Positions 45,748 to 54,100 of a stretch of DNA of 64,000 nt are shown here, one piece after another; within the stretch, counting starts at the first letter, position 1, and the number at the start of each line of letters is the position of its first letter. The notes below the pieces were generated by a model that searched no databases, was not told the origin of the DNA, and was given only the letters and a program-made list of their open reading frames with translations. This DNA is from an uncultured Pelagibacteraceae bacterium (GTDB lineage: Bacteria > Pseudomonadota > Alphaproteobacteria > Pelagibacterales > Pelagibacteraceae), in NCBI GenBank assembly GCA_902610655.1, contig CACLWL010000003.1:40663-104662 (forward strand). Reading direction: 5' to 3'. A program made the position numbers and the translations under genes.

Positions 45748-46656
45748 ATGAATAAAAAATTAAAATTTATTGATTTGTTCGCTGGTATTGGAGGTTTTCA
45801 TTTAGCATTAAAATCAATAGGAATGAAATGTGTATTTACATCTGAAATAGATGAAAATGCTAGAAAGACTTACTCAGCAAATTTTAAAGATAGTTGCATA
45901 AATAATCCAGAGTTTTTTGCAGACGATATATGGAAAGTTAATTTTAAAAAAATACCAAAATTTGATATTTTGTGTGCAGGCTTTCCTTGTCAACCTTTTT
46001 CACAAGCTGGTCATAAAAGAGGATTTAAAGATAATAAAGATGGTAATTTATTTTTTTCAATTGAAGAAATTTTAAGAATAAAAAAACCAAAAGCTTTTTT
46101 TTTAGAAAATGTGAGGCATTTAAAAAATCATGACAAGGGCCGAACTTTTAAAAAAATTTACAAAACTCTTCAAAATCTTAATTACACTTTTGATTTTGAG
46201 GTTATTAAAGCTTCTGATTTTGGCCTTCCCCAACATAGACCCAGAATTTATATTGTTGGATTTCATAAACCTAAATTAAAAAATATGTATAAAGAATTAG
46301 CCTTCACTTTTCCAAGAGAAATTCCACTCAAAAAAACTATGTCAGATATTTTTGGTGGATTTGTATCAAAGGAAATAAATAGTAAGGAAGAAAGAAAAAT
46401 AGGTTTTACATTAAGAGTTGGTGGTGGCCGATCACCTATTAATGACCGAAGAAACTGGGATGGTTATATTGTAAAAAATAAAGTGGTTAGAATAAAACCC
46501 ACACAAGGTTTACAAATGATGGGTTTTCCAAAAAATTTTAAAATGCCAGTCTCAGATAACCAAGCAATGAAACAGTTGGGTAATTCAGTGGCAGTTAATG
46601 TGGTTAAAGAAATAGGGAAGGAGATTCAATATCATATTGATAATTACTCTAAATAA
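45748..46656 (+). CDS. DNA (cytosine-5-)-methyltransferase (DrmMII-like or type II modification enzyme)
   Basis: A 302-residue C5 methylase with all core motifs: I FIDLFAGIGGFHLAL (8-22), IV catalytic AGFPCQPFSQAGHKRGF (Cys81), VI FLENVRHL (about 119-126), VIII QHRPRIYIVG (about 162-171), and X QLGNSVAVNVV (about 282-292). The short target-recognition region contains TLRVGGGRSPINDRRNWDGY, a block I associate with HaeII/NgoBI-like methylases, but specificity is not assigned. It is read divergently from the drmA-drmB operon and convergent with the following gene with zero gap, so it could serve DISARM (self-marking) or a separate restriction enzyme, or both. Confidence 0.93.
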   Translation: MNKKLKFIDLFAGIGGFHLALKSIGMKCVFTSEIDENARKTYSANFKDSCINNPEFFADDIWKVNFKKIPKFDILCAGFPCQPFSQAGHKRGFKDNKDGNLFFSIEEILRIKKPKAFFLENVRHLKNHDKGRTFKKIYKTLQNLNYTFDFEVIKASDFGLPQHRPRIYIVGFHKPKLKNMYKELAFTFPREIPLKKTMSDIFGGFVSKEINSKEERKIGFTLRVGGGRSPINDRRNWDGYIVKNKVVRIKPTQGLQMMGFPKNFKMPVSDNQAMKQLGNSVAVNVVKEIGKEIQYHIDNYSK

Positions 46657-47628
46657 TTACTTTTTAAAAAAAGTAACAGATCTCAATATTTTTTCTGCCC
46701 TAAGCAGATCCTCATTCAGCTTTTCATAATTAATTACTTTTTGCTTATCAAAATTTATTATCATATTGGATATTTCTGAAATGTAATCATCTGAATATAA
46801 AAACCAACCATTAATAATGTCTAAATATTTGGTCTGACTTTCAATTTCTTTTATTTTGACTTTTATATTTTCAATTTCTTCTACTTTTTTATTTATTTTG
46901 TTTTGATGATCTTCAATTTGCTTTTTAGTTTTTTTATTTTTAAGATCTAGCTTCCACTTATTTAATCTTTCTGTTTGAGTATTAAGTGATTTTCTTTTAT
47001 TCAAAAGAACATTACCCAACTCAGTACTTATTGGACATAATATATGAACTCCATTTTGCAATTCTCCTCTTTGCCCTGTCACTCTTTCTATTGTATGTGG
47101 GTATATAGCGTTCTTTGAAGCCTGATATGTCCATAAATTAAACTCCTTAGATTTAAATATGAGTTTGATATCTACATGAGATTTTGTATCCTGCTCAGGA
47201 TCCATCAATACTTTTACAGAATTATCAATTTTCTTTAAATTTATTTCTAATTTATTGGCAAAATCTTGCTCACGAATTAATGAAGCAAATGTTCTTAATC
47301 CTCTAGACAATAATCCATTTAGTCTTTTTTCATCTAAATTGCTTTCAAGGTAATCATTGGTAAATTGAGCTAAAAAAAGCGCTGGTGAAAAATTTTTTTT
47401 TGTTACAAGCTTATGAAATATAGTTGAATAATTTAATCCACTTCCAGTTTCAGATGTTTTTGGAAGACCTTCTGTACAAAATCCATCCATTTTAGAGTTA
47501 GAAATATTTAGACTATCAAATTCTTTGAAAATTCTTTTTTTAATATCAGCTTTTAATTTTAAGCCATCATAATTAGCTTTTAAAAATACTAATTCAGACC
47601 AACTAGGAATTAATTTTTTGATATCCAC
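46657..47628 (-). CDS. Putative restriction-endonuclease-like protein, unknown family
   Basis: A 323-residue protein starting at GTG (47628) and ending the base after the methyltransferase stop, tail to tail. The middle region has DTKSHVDIKLIFKSKEFNLWTYQASKN (about 155-181), a D-x-K strand followed by a strand with a Q-x-S in place of ExK, as seen in some atypical PD-(D/E)xK restriction enzymes, then VTGQRGELQNGVHILCP. Residues 200-265 form a long coiled coil (KRKSLNTQTERLNKWKLDLK...). I do not recognise the family; restriction activity is inferred from the neighbouring methylase and the strand pattern. Confidence 0.5.
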   Translation of the reverse strand: MDIKKLIPSWSELVFLKANYDGLKLKADIKKRIFKEFDSLNISNSKMDGFCTEGLPKTSETGSGLNYSTIFHKLVTKKNFSPALFLAQFTNDYLESNLDEKRLNGLLSRGLRTFASLIREQDFANKLEINLKKIDNSVKVLMDPEQDTKSHVDIKLIFKSKEFNLWTYQASKNAIYPHTIERVTGQRGELQNGVHILCPISTELGNVLLNKRKSLNTQTERLNKWKLDLKNKKTKKQIEDHQNKINKKVEEIENIKVKIKEIESQTKYLDIINGWFLYSDDYISEISNMIINFDKQKVINYEKLNEDLLRAEKILRSVTFFKK

Positions 47629-47744
47629 TAAATTATCTTTCCAATTTTTGGCAAATCAATTTTGCTATCTTTTAAATAACAAAAATATATTTTAATGAGA
47701 TATTCTTCCCTTTCATCATATTCTCTATCCACTGTGGCACTCAT
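47628..47744 (-). CDS. Putative 38-residue peptide upstream of the endonuclease-like gene
   Basis: ATG at 47744 opens MSATVDREYDEREEYLIKIYFCYLKDSKIDLPKIGKII and stops in a TAGTG overlap with the GTG start of the next gene, so it could couple its translation. Acidic-then-basic composition; no family recognised. The remaining 47745-47862 stretch is A+T-rich and I see nothing definite in it. Confidence 0.35.
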   Translation of the reverse strand: MSATVDREYDEREEYLIKIYFCYLKDSKIDLPKIGKII

Positions 47745-47862
47745 ACGTAATTTAAAGATAAACCCATATGTGAACCTTTAAGTTTTTTATAAAATCTTTA
47801 GTATTCAAATTTAAAATCCTTATAAAAAGTAAAAATTATTTATATACATATATTTCACAAAA

Positions 47863-48327
47863 TTAGTCTACACGGTTTAATTTGTCATTTTTAAATTCCC
47901 ATATTTCTAGATTAACCTTCTCTTCCGGGGTTTGATTGGTTCCATCTTTGTATTTTTCTGTCTTTGTGAAGTTTAATATAATGCCTTTATTTATTCTTTT
48001 CAGTTGTTCTAAATTGTTCATTGGAGCAGATTTTAGATAATTTCTCAGTTGTTGCCTATGTTCATCTGAGATTTTAGAATTTACTTTAACCTCTATTATA
48101 ACATGCTCTTTAAGATCATCATTTGGCGTGATTAAAAAATCTAACTCAAATCGTCTTAATGGATGACCATCGTAGTAGACTTGTATTGTTGTTTCTCTTA
48201 AATGAGAGATATTAAGTTTAGCAAGCTCAATTGATAAAGCAACTTGTATACTATCTTCATCAATTGTACCTAATTCGTCATAAATTTTTTCTGAAACTTT
48301 TTTAATCTTGGAGATAAATTTTTTCAT
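47863..48327 (-). CDS. GxxExxY-family PD-(D/E)xK-fold protein
   Basis: A 154-residue member of the GxxExxY protein family. Seen in order: KIYDELGTIDEDSIQVALSIELAKLNI, corresponding to the 'LGpGxxExxYxxALxxEL' helix, RELDFLITP (about 62-70) and VIIEVKVNSKISDEHRQQLRNYLK (about 77-100), which form the D...ExK core of the nuclease superfamily. The glycine and tyrosine of the name motif are replaced. Members are widespread, often single genes near mobile DNA; a molecular function is not established. It stands alone, minus strand, between the restriction-like gene and the plus-strand operon. Confidence 0.75.
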   Translation of the reverse strand: MKKFISKIKKVSEKIYDELGTIDEDSIQVALSIELAKLNISHLRETTIQVYYDGHPLRRFELDFLITPNDDLKEHVIIEVKVNSKISDEHRQQLRNYLKSAPMNNLEQLKRINKGIILNFTKTEKYKDGTNQTPEEKVNLEIWEFKNDKLNRVD

Positions 48328-48421
48328 TAAAAAATTATAACTTTTTAAGTAATAGCTGTCTATTAGACTTCTTTTTTTCTGCGATTATACCAATTCTGCT
48401 ATTTTTGTAATAAAAATAATA

Positions 48422-48559
48422 ATGAAAAAGAAGATAAATATGAGAAAACCTACACTACAGTCAATGATTTCTCTTTATAAAAAAAGAGGTATTAAAAACC
48501 CCGTTACATGTGCAAAAATCTATATGAAAGGTTTTAAAGATTCTAAGAAGTATAAATAA
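48422..48559 (+). CDS. Putative 45-residue basic peptide
   Basis: Frame from ATG at 48422 (a second ATG at 48440 is possible and better placed after AAGAAGA). The product, ending MRKPTLQSMISLYKKRGIKNPVTCAKIYMKGFKDSKKYK, is strongly basic with one Cys and a compact helical look. Lies in an otherwise gene-free gap. No family recognised; borderline in length but its codons read smoothly. Confidence 0.4.
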   Translation: MKKKINMRKPTLQSMISLYKKRGIKNPVTCAKIYMKGFKDSKKYK

Positions 48560-48633
48560 AAAATTTCACTTGATTAATATTTTTAATCTGTTATTTATGT
48601 TTTTAGTTAATTGATTTACTTGTTTAGACAATT

Positions 48634-48704
48634 ATTTAACTGATCAGATCGTTAAATTATTTCAGACAGTTTTATCATATTAACCAAACAAAACATTAGT
48701 TTTG
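48634..48704. promoter_or_regulatory. Two inverted repeats upstream of the RmuC/LRR operon
   Basis: Inside 48560-48766 there are two inverted repeats: ATTTAAC (48634-48640) with GTTAAAT (48651-48657), enclosing a TGATCA palindrome, and CAAAAC-ATTA-GTTTTG (48689-48704). A GAAAGGA ribosome-binding site lies before the 48767 start. These may be operator sites for the six-gene operon. A+T-rich palindromes are common, so confidence is low; otherwise the gap is featureless. Confidence 0.35.
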
Positions 48705-48766
48705 CTTTTGGATAATTGATAAATTTGCATTTTTCCATGGCAAAGCTTTAATTTGAAAGGAAAAAT

Positions 48767-49045
48767 ATGAAAAAAGGAAATAAAATAGTTAAAAGTGAAA
48801 AAAATGATCACAAAAAGCTAATATATTTGCTTAGTGAATACACACCCCTAGAAAGACAAAATTTTTTAAGAGAGGTGGATGAGCAGATCATTAAGTTTTT
48901 AAAAATAGACCAATCTGACTTACCCTGGCTCGATTCACATAAAAAAGGTAGTAAAAACTGGGTAAAACTTTCAAGACGAATAAGATTAATTTTATCTAAA
49001 ATACATCATGAGCATAAAATTCATGAAGAAAGAGTATTGCACTAA
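48767..49045 (+). CDS. Small charged protein, first gene of RmuC/LRR operon
   Basis: A 92-residue basic protein (LIYLLSEYTPLERQNFLREVDEQIIKFLKIDQSDLPWLDSHKKGSKNWVKLSRRIRLILSKIHHEHK). Mostly helical, soluble, no signal peptide; a preceding AAAGGA gives a good ribosome-binding site. No domain recognised. Its stop overlaps the next start (TAATG), beginning a chain of coupled genes that runs to 55.49 kb. Confidence 0.65.
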   Translation: MKKGNKIVKSEKNDHKKLIYLLSEYTPLERQNFLREVDEQIIKFLKIDQSDLPWLDSHKKGSKNWVKLSRRIRLILSKIHHEHKIHEERVLH

Positions 49046-49206
49046 TGGATAAAATTTCTGAAATTAGAATAGAGCATGTAATTGATGAAGAAAATGATCA
49101 AGACTATTACTGGATATATTATTATAAAAATGGAAAAATTAAAATAATTGGCAAGTCTTCAGTCAAACCTCAGTGTTACAAACAAGAAGCGAGGTATTTA
49201 AAATGA
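49045..49206 (+). CDS. Small protein, second gene of RmuC/LRR operon
   Basis: A 53-residue frame beginning at the ATG overlapping the upstream stop and ending in an ATGA overlap with the next gene. Composition is unusual: a cluster DQDYYWIYYYKNGKIKII, an aromatic-rich beta hairpin, resembles a small nucleic-acid- or peptide-binding sheet. Both boundaries are coupled, which strongly favours a real gene despite its length. Confidence 0.55.
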   Translation: MDKISEIRIEHVIDEENDQDYYWIYYYKNGKIKIIGKSSVKPQCYKQEARYLK

Positions 49207-49496
49207 GAAATTATTTAAGGAACAGGATGAAAGATCGGTTACAGTATTGCTTAAATTGGAGAAAAAATGTTGATATTTATTTAGCAAATAAAGAAATATT
49301 TAAAAAAACTGACGATGAATATTACAGAACTAGACCATTACTTAAATTGATTTTAGATATATATTTTATCCCAATAAATTTTTTAAAATTGTTAAAATTT
49401 ATCAGAATGATTCATGAATATAATAAAAACCAAATTGAGATTAAAGTTCTTACAAAAGAACTTTTCCATGAAGAAATTAGGAAAGTAAATGATTGA
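49203..49496 (+). CDS. Small protein with a hydrophobic segment, third gene of RmuC/LRR operon
   Basis: ATG at 49203 (overlapping the TGA of the previous gene) gives a 97-residue basic protein; an earlier in-frame TTG at 49173 is less likely. The middle has a hydrophobic stretch, PLLKLILDIYFIPINFLKLLKFI (about 45-67), probably membrane-interacting, followed by a charged helix ending KELFHEEIRKVND. Overlaps the RmuC-like gene by 8 bp. No family recognised. Confidence 0.6.
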   Translation: MRNYLRNRMKDRLQYCLNWRKNVDIYLANKEIFKKTDDEYYRTRPLLKLILDIYFIPINFLKLLKFIRMIHEYNKNQIEIKVLTKELFHEEIRKVND

Positions 49497-50523
49497 TTAT
49501 ATTATTATAATTTTGATCTCTATTTTAATATTACTTGTAGGGTTATTATTATTTAATATTAGAAAGAAAAATGATGGGGATGTTTATAGCAAATCAGATC
49601 ACGAGGGATTCAAAGAAGATATAATTAAAGATATTCAAGACAAGGTAGACCAGGTAAAAAATGATCTTTCAACTACTTTAACAACTATTTCCACTGATGC
49701 TGGAACAAATAAAGGTGTACTTGAGACTAAATCAGATCAGATTTTAAAGGAGCATCAAAGGTTAGTAGATAGCCTTACAGGAAGCAAAAGATTTGGTAAA
49801 ACCGGTGAATTATTATTAGAAAATTTGTTTAAAAATTCTGGTCTCGTTTATGAAAAACAATGGGTAAAAAATCTGACTATAAAAAAAGATGGTAAAAGTC
49901 TTAGTGTTGAATTTGCACTTAAGCATCCAACAGGTTTATATTTGCCTATTGATGCACATTGGCCAAAAACATCATATGAAAAACTTTTGGAATTAAGAAA
50001 AGTTGAGACTACAGACGAGATAGAACAGCAAAGAATAAACAAAGAAAAAGAAGATTTATTTAAAAAAATAATGAATGATTACCGAGACAAAGCTAAAGAG
50101 GTAAACAAAAAATATATTGATAGTTCAATTAGTGCTGGTTTTGCCTGTATTTATATTCCAGCCGAAGGTCTTTATCACGAAGTAACAACACATGTGAATG
50201 AAGAAAAGGAATTATGGATATCTAAAGTACAAGATGCAACTAAAGTTACTTTTATGGGGCCTTCAACTTTTTCAGCTTATTGTAGCGCAATTCTTTTGGG
50301 TTTTAATCAAATCGAAGGAGATCAAAAAGCAAAAATGTTTGTTAAACATCTTGAAGCTTTAACTAACTCGATAGATCAACTAAATGAGACAACCTCAAAG
50401 CATGAGAATAATTTGAAAAAAGCTTATACGGATGCACAAGCAGTTACATCTTCAGCTGAAAAAATGCAAACTAAAATGCAAAGAATAAAGGAAGAACTTA
50501 ACAATTTAGAAAACAAAGACTAA
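49489..50523 (+). CDS. RmuC-like membrane-anchored protein with altered nuclease motif
   Basis: A 344-residue RmuC-family protein: one N-terminal membrane span (DYIIIILISILILLVGLLLF, 3-22), a coiled coil (about 40-100, KEDIIKDIQDKVDQVKNDLS), then the core GSKRFGKTGELLLENLFKNSGLVYEKQW (about 99-126), SVEFALKHPTGLYLPIDAHWPKTSYEKLL (about 140-168), FACIYIPAEGLYHEV and TFMGPSTFSAYCSAILLGF, and a C-terminal coiled coil. Canonical RmuC has a PD...DxK nuclease pattern ending D-A/S-K-x-P; here it is D-A-H-W-P, Lys replaced by His, and the PD strand is VEF. E. coli RmuC limits DNA inversion and recombination. It is the central recognisable gene of the six-gene operon. Confidence 0.85.
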   Translation: MIDYIIIILISILILLVGLLLFNIRKKNDGDVYSKSDHEGFKEDIIKDIQDKVDQVKNDLSTTLTTISTDAGTNKGVLETKSDQILKEHQRLVDSLTGSKRFGKTGELLLENLFKNSGLVYEKQWVKNLTIKKDGKSLSVEFALKHPTGLYLPIDAHWPKTSYEKLLELRKVETTDEIEQQRINKEKEDLFKKIMNDYRDKAKEVNKKYIDSSISAGFACIYIPAEGLYHEVTTHVNEEKELWISKVQDATKVTFMGPSTFSAYCSAILLGFNQIEGDQKAKMFVKHLEALTNSIDQLNETTSKHENNLKKAYTDAQAVTSSAEKMQTKMQRIKEELNNLENKD

Positions 50524-50529
50524 AAAAAT

Positions 50530-51165
50530 ATGGAATTTGAGGATTTTTTAAAAATTCAAATCCAATCAGGAAAAACAAATTGGAATAGTAAAAGTGAACT
50601 TATAAGAGCTGCAAAAATTAAAGTTAATGGTCAAAGCAATAGAATATTAAAGAAGTTTAAAAAACATTTTTGTTTCGACGCTGCACTAAATATAAAAAAT
50701 AAAGCTATAAAAAATTACTTCGATAGCCAGATACCAAATAGTCTTATTAGTGTTGAAGGAGCAGTAAATATCATAAATCAAGAATTACCTAAAAATTTAA
50801 AAATAGGAGAGACAATAATTTACAATCGATTAAATGATACAAAATTTAATACGGGTAAGCTCAAAGGACAAACATTAGATAACCAAGTATCTAAAACCAA
50901 AAATTATAATGTAAATATATCATCAAGTTTTCTGCAAAAAATAGATCAAATTAATTCAAAATCGGAAAAGTTTTATTTAAACATTGAAGATACTCAGGCA
51001 GGTAATAAATGTTTAAGACTGAAAATTTATAAATTTGATAAATCTGAAAATACCGTTAATTCAAGCAAAAAAATCATATCTGGTACTAAAATTAATACAA
51101 CTTTCCCACCTAATGAAGATAGTATTAAAGAAATAAAACAGATTATAAATGAGCAAACAAAGTAA
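50530..51165 (+). CDS. Unknown 211-residue protein, fifth gene of RmuC/LRR operon
   Basis: Starts 6 bp after the RmuC-like gene and overlaps the giant LRR gene by 17 bp. N-terminal part (about 20-50, KSELIRAAKIKVNGQSNRILKKFKKHFCFD) looks like a small helical DNA-binding region; the C-terminal half has an all-beta look (FYLNIEDTQAGNKCLRLKIYKF) with a low-complexity end. Cytoplasmic. No domain recognised, and no assignment offered; the tight overlap makes co-expression with the LRR protein near certain. Confidence 0.6.
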   Translation: MEFEDFLKIQIQSGKTNWNSKSELIRAAKIKVNGQSNRILKKFKKHFCFDAALNIKNKAIKNYFDSQIPNSLISVEGAVNIINQELPKNLKIGETIIYNRLNDTKFNTGKLKGQTLDNQVSKTKNYNVNISSSFLQKIDQINSKSEKFYLNIEDTQAGNKCLRLKIYKFDKSENTVNSSKKIISGTKINTTFPPNEDSIKEIKQIINEQTK

Positions 51166-54100
51166 AGATCCTTTCCCAATTACAGATGTCTATCATGTTA
51201 CAGATACTTTAGTTGATGCTGCAACAGTAGTTGTAACTGATCTATGCGAAAATCTATCTAGCTCGATAGACACTTATGACGAGTCAATACTTGAAGATAT
51301 AAAAAAAATAAATACAAAAAAATATAATTCGATCTCTGTAGGTAACGGTGCAGACGGAGCTTATCCAGTTTGGGTTGGGGTTGATAAATCAAATAAGGTT
51401 AGGAAAATATTTGCTAGTGTAAATGGGGGATTAACAGGTGGATTTTCTTTTTTTGATAAAGAAATAAAAAGAAAGTTAGTTTCTTGGAGCTTTAATAAGA
51501 CAGATATAAATGATCAATTCTTTTTTAAATCTAGTAACAAAAAAAAAAGAATAAAGATATTCGATATGAATATTAATTCAGGCGCAATAGCTATTGCAGA
51601 CCATGGTGGACATTTTGGTTTTGAACATCATGATTTTGTAACCGAAGCGCTGAATGAAAAGTATTTTAAAATTGGAAATATTTATCAAAATAACTATCCA
51701 ATTGGGTTATTTAATTTCCACTATGGAGAAAAAAAAGCATCTTCTTCTGCATCATTTCAATCATCAAAAATTCACGATAAAAAAGTCGTAAGTTTAAGTG
51801 AGTTTAAAGAAATTAAGTTTACAGAATTTTTAAGCAGACTACTAGACGAAAATTGTTATCCAACAAGATATATATTCGAAAAATATCTTGAAGAGGAAAA
51901 CAGCTATAAAGATCACATAGTTGATTTAAAAATTAAAAACGAGGAACTATCAGCAAATTATTTGGCTGATAGATTGCCTAAAGCTTTAGAAATATTAAAA
52001 AAACAGAACAAAATTTTATTTGGTAAAAATTTCAAGGAGGTTAACAATTTAAGGAAAGTTCAATTTGAAAATTTTATTCAATTAATAATAAAAGATATAA
52101 AGTTTCCTGAATTAAATGCACAAACCTCGACCATTAAAGGAAAAAAAATAGAAGAAAAAAAAAATAAACTTAGTGTGGAAAAACCAGGATTACCTTATAT
52201 CCAAGATACATTTTTTAGCGGGTATAAATTAAAACCTGAACCATCATTAGAAGAGTCAGCTACAATTTCAGTTAAAAATGGAAAATATCCTTGCTACGTT
52301 CATTCTTACTCTCAAAAAAGTGAATATGATGATTATGATTATGAAAATGTCTTTGTTACAATTGAAGGTATAGAGGGCTGTTATTTAAACAGAAATAAAG
52401 ATGGAGAAATTTTTTTCGACAAATCTTTTAGAGAAAGCCTCTCATTAAAAGAGCTTATACAAAAAAAATCAAAGACCATATCATTAGACAAAATCGACTT
52501 AAGAAAAACGAATAATTTAGATGAATTAAAAAAAATAAATTTTGTTGAGGATCTTACACTTCACGGATTTCAAGATTTTGAAAATTGGAATGGGTTATCA
52601 AAATTAAAAAAACTTAAAAAACTGAAATTAGTCTCATGTGATATTAGTTTTACAACTGCAGTAAATTTTTTTAAGAATCTTTATTCTCTACCAAATCTTG
52701 AAAGACTCGTTATAGATGACTCTAGCAATATACCAACTCCAGGTTTATCTAAATTTCCAAAAAATCTATATTTTAAAAAATTAAAATCTTATGAAATTAA
52801 TTTTCGAAAAGATTGGATGAAAGCTGAGCATGAGAATTACCAGAACTATCAGGGGTATGGTGGTGAAAATTTATGGTTTTTGACTGCACATCTCCCAAAT
52901 ATCTATCAATTCCCTAATTTTGAAAAATTTAAATCTTTAGAAAAAATTAATCTTTATAATTATTTTACAGAAGATCAAAGAGAAGGTCAGCTATTTAATT
53001 TTGAGGATAATTTTTTCAGTGATTATATACCTAAAATTAATCAAGTATGTAAAAACTCAAATGTAAAGGAAATTATAATACATGGTTATAGATTTAAGGA
53101 TTTAAATGAATTAACTAGCACTAGATTTTTGGATGCAGCAATTAAACTTACCTCAAATACTAAAGCAAAGTTAAATGGAATTAATCAAAGTTCTTTAAAT
53201 AAAATATTAAAAAAACCATTATCAGCGTCGAAAGAAAAAATTAATAAAATTATTTTATCAAATAAAGTTGAAGAAATACATGACCAAAAGCTAACTTCGC
53301 TTAAAGATAATTGTGCTACATTAAATTACTTTTCAATACTTAATGACAAAGAAAATAAAACATTATTAAATGATGTATTCAGTAAACCAGTTGAAGAACT
53401 AACGATAAAGTCAGCATATCAATTTTTTAGGAGTGAATTGATGTATTCTGATACTTTTGAACCTGTTGAAGAATTTATTGGAGAAAACAAACATTTGAGA
53501 AAATTAATAATAGAGGAAGATGGACTGTCATTAGATGATTATGGTGATATGGAGGGGATGTTTGGACACCAAGAAAGTCAATATTTAAATAGATTTGTTT
53601 TAAGAAGTATAAAAAAAAATAAAAGACTGAAAGTTATTTTCAGACATACAAAACTTAAAAGTGATCCAAACCAAAAATTAGACTTAGACAAATCAATAGA
53701 CTGTGAAAGATATATTAAAATTTTTGAGATGTTTAGAATACTAGATGACAGTAATGATTTGAAAAATCGATTTTCCATCGAAAACTTAAATAGAAAAGAA
53801 ATAGATATGATAGTTGAAAAATTCTTTATCGAAAAAGTAAATTCGATTATTGTAATCGATGATAATTGGGGATGGAATGATAGTAAATTTGTCAGAGATG
53901 TTGAATTTTTTGATAAATTTATAAATTTTGAGGATTTAAATCCATTTTCTATTAATCAAGAAAAAATTAATTTTTCATTAACTTATGATGGAGACAAAAA
54001 TTATCCAAAAGAAAGTAAGTTCATGAACGAAATGTTTGATGGAGAAAAATTTTACAAATTTTCTTGGGTTAAATTCACTCACTTCCTTAATCGAGAAAAT

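Noticed and set aside
36600..46656. Druantia or BREX system
   Set aside because: No DruE-sized fused helicase/DUF1998 protein and no BREX genes (pglZ, brxL, brxC) are present; separate DrmA and DrmB fit DISARM better.
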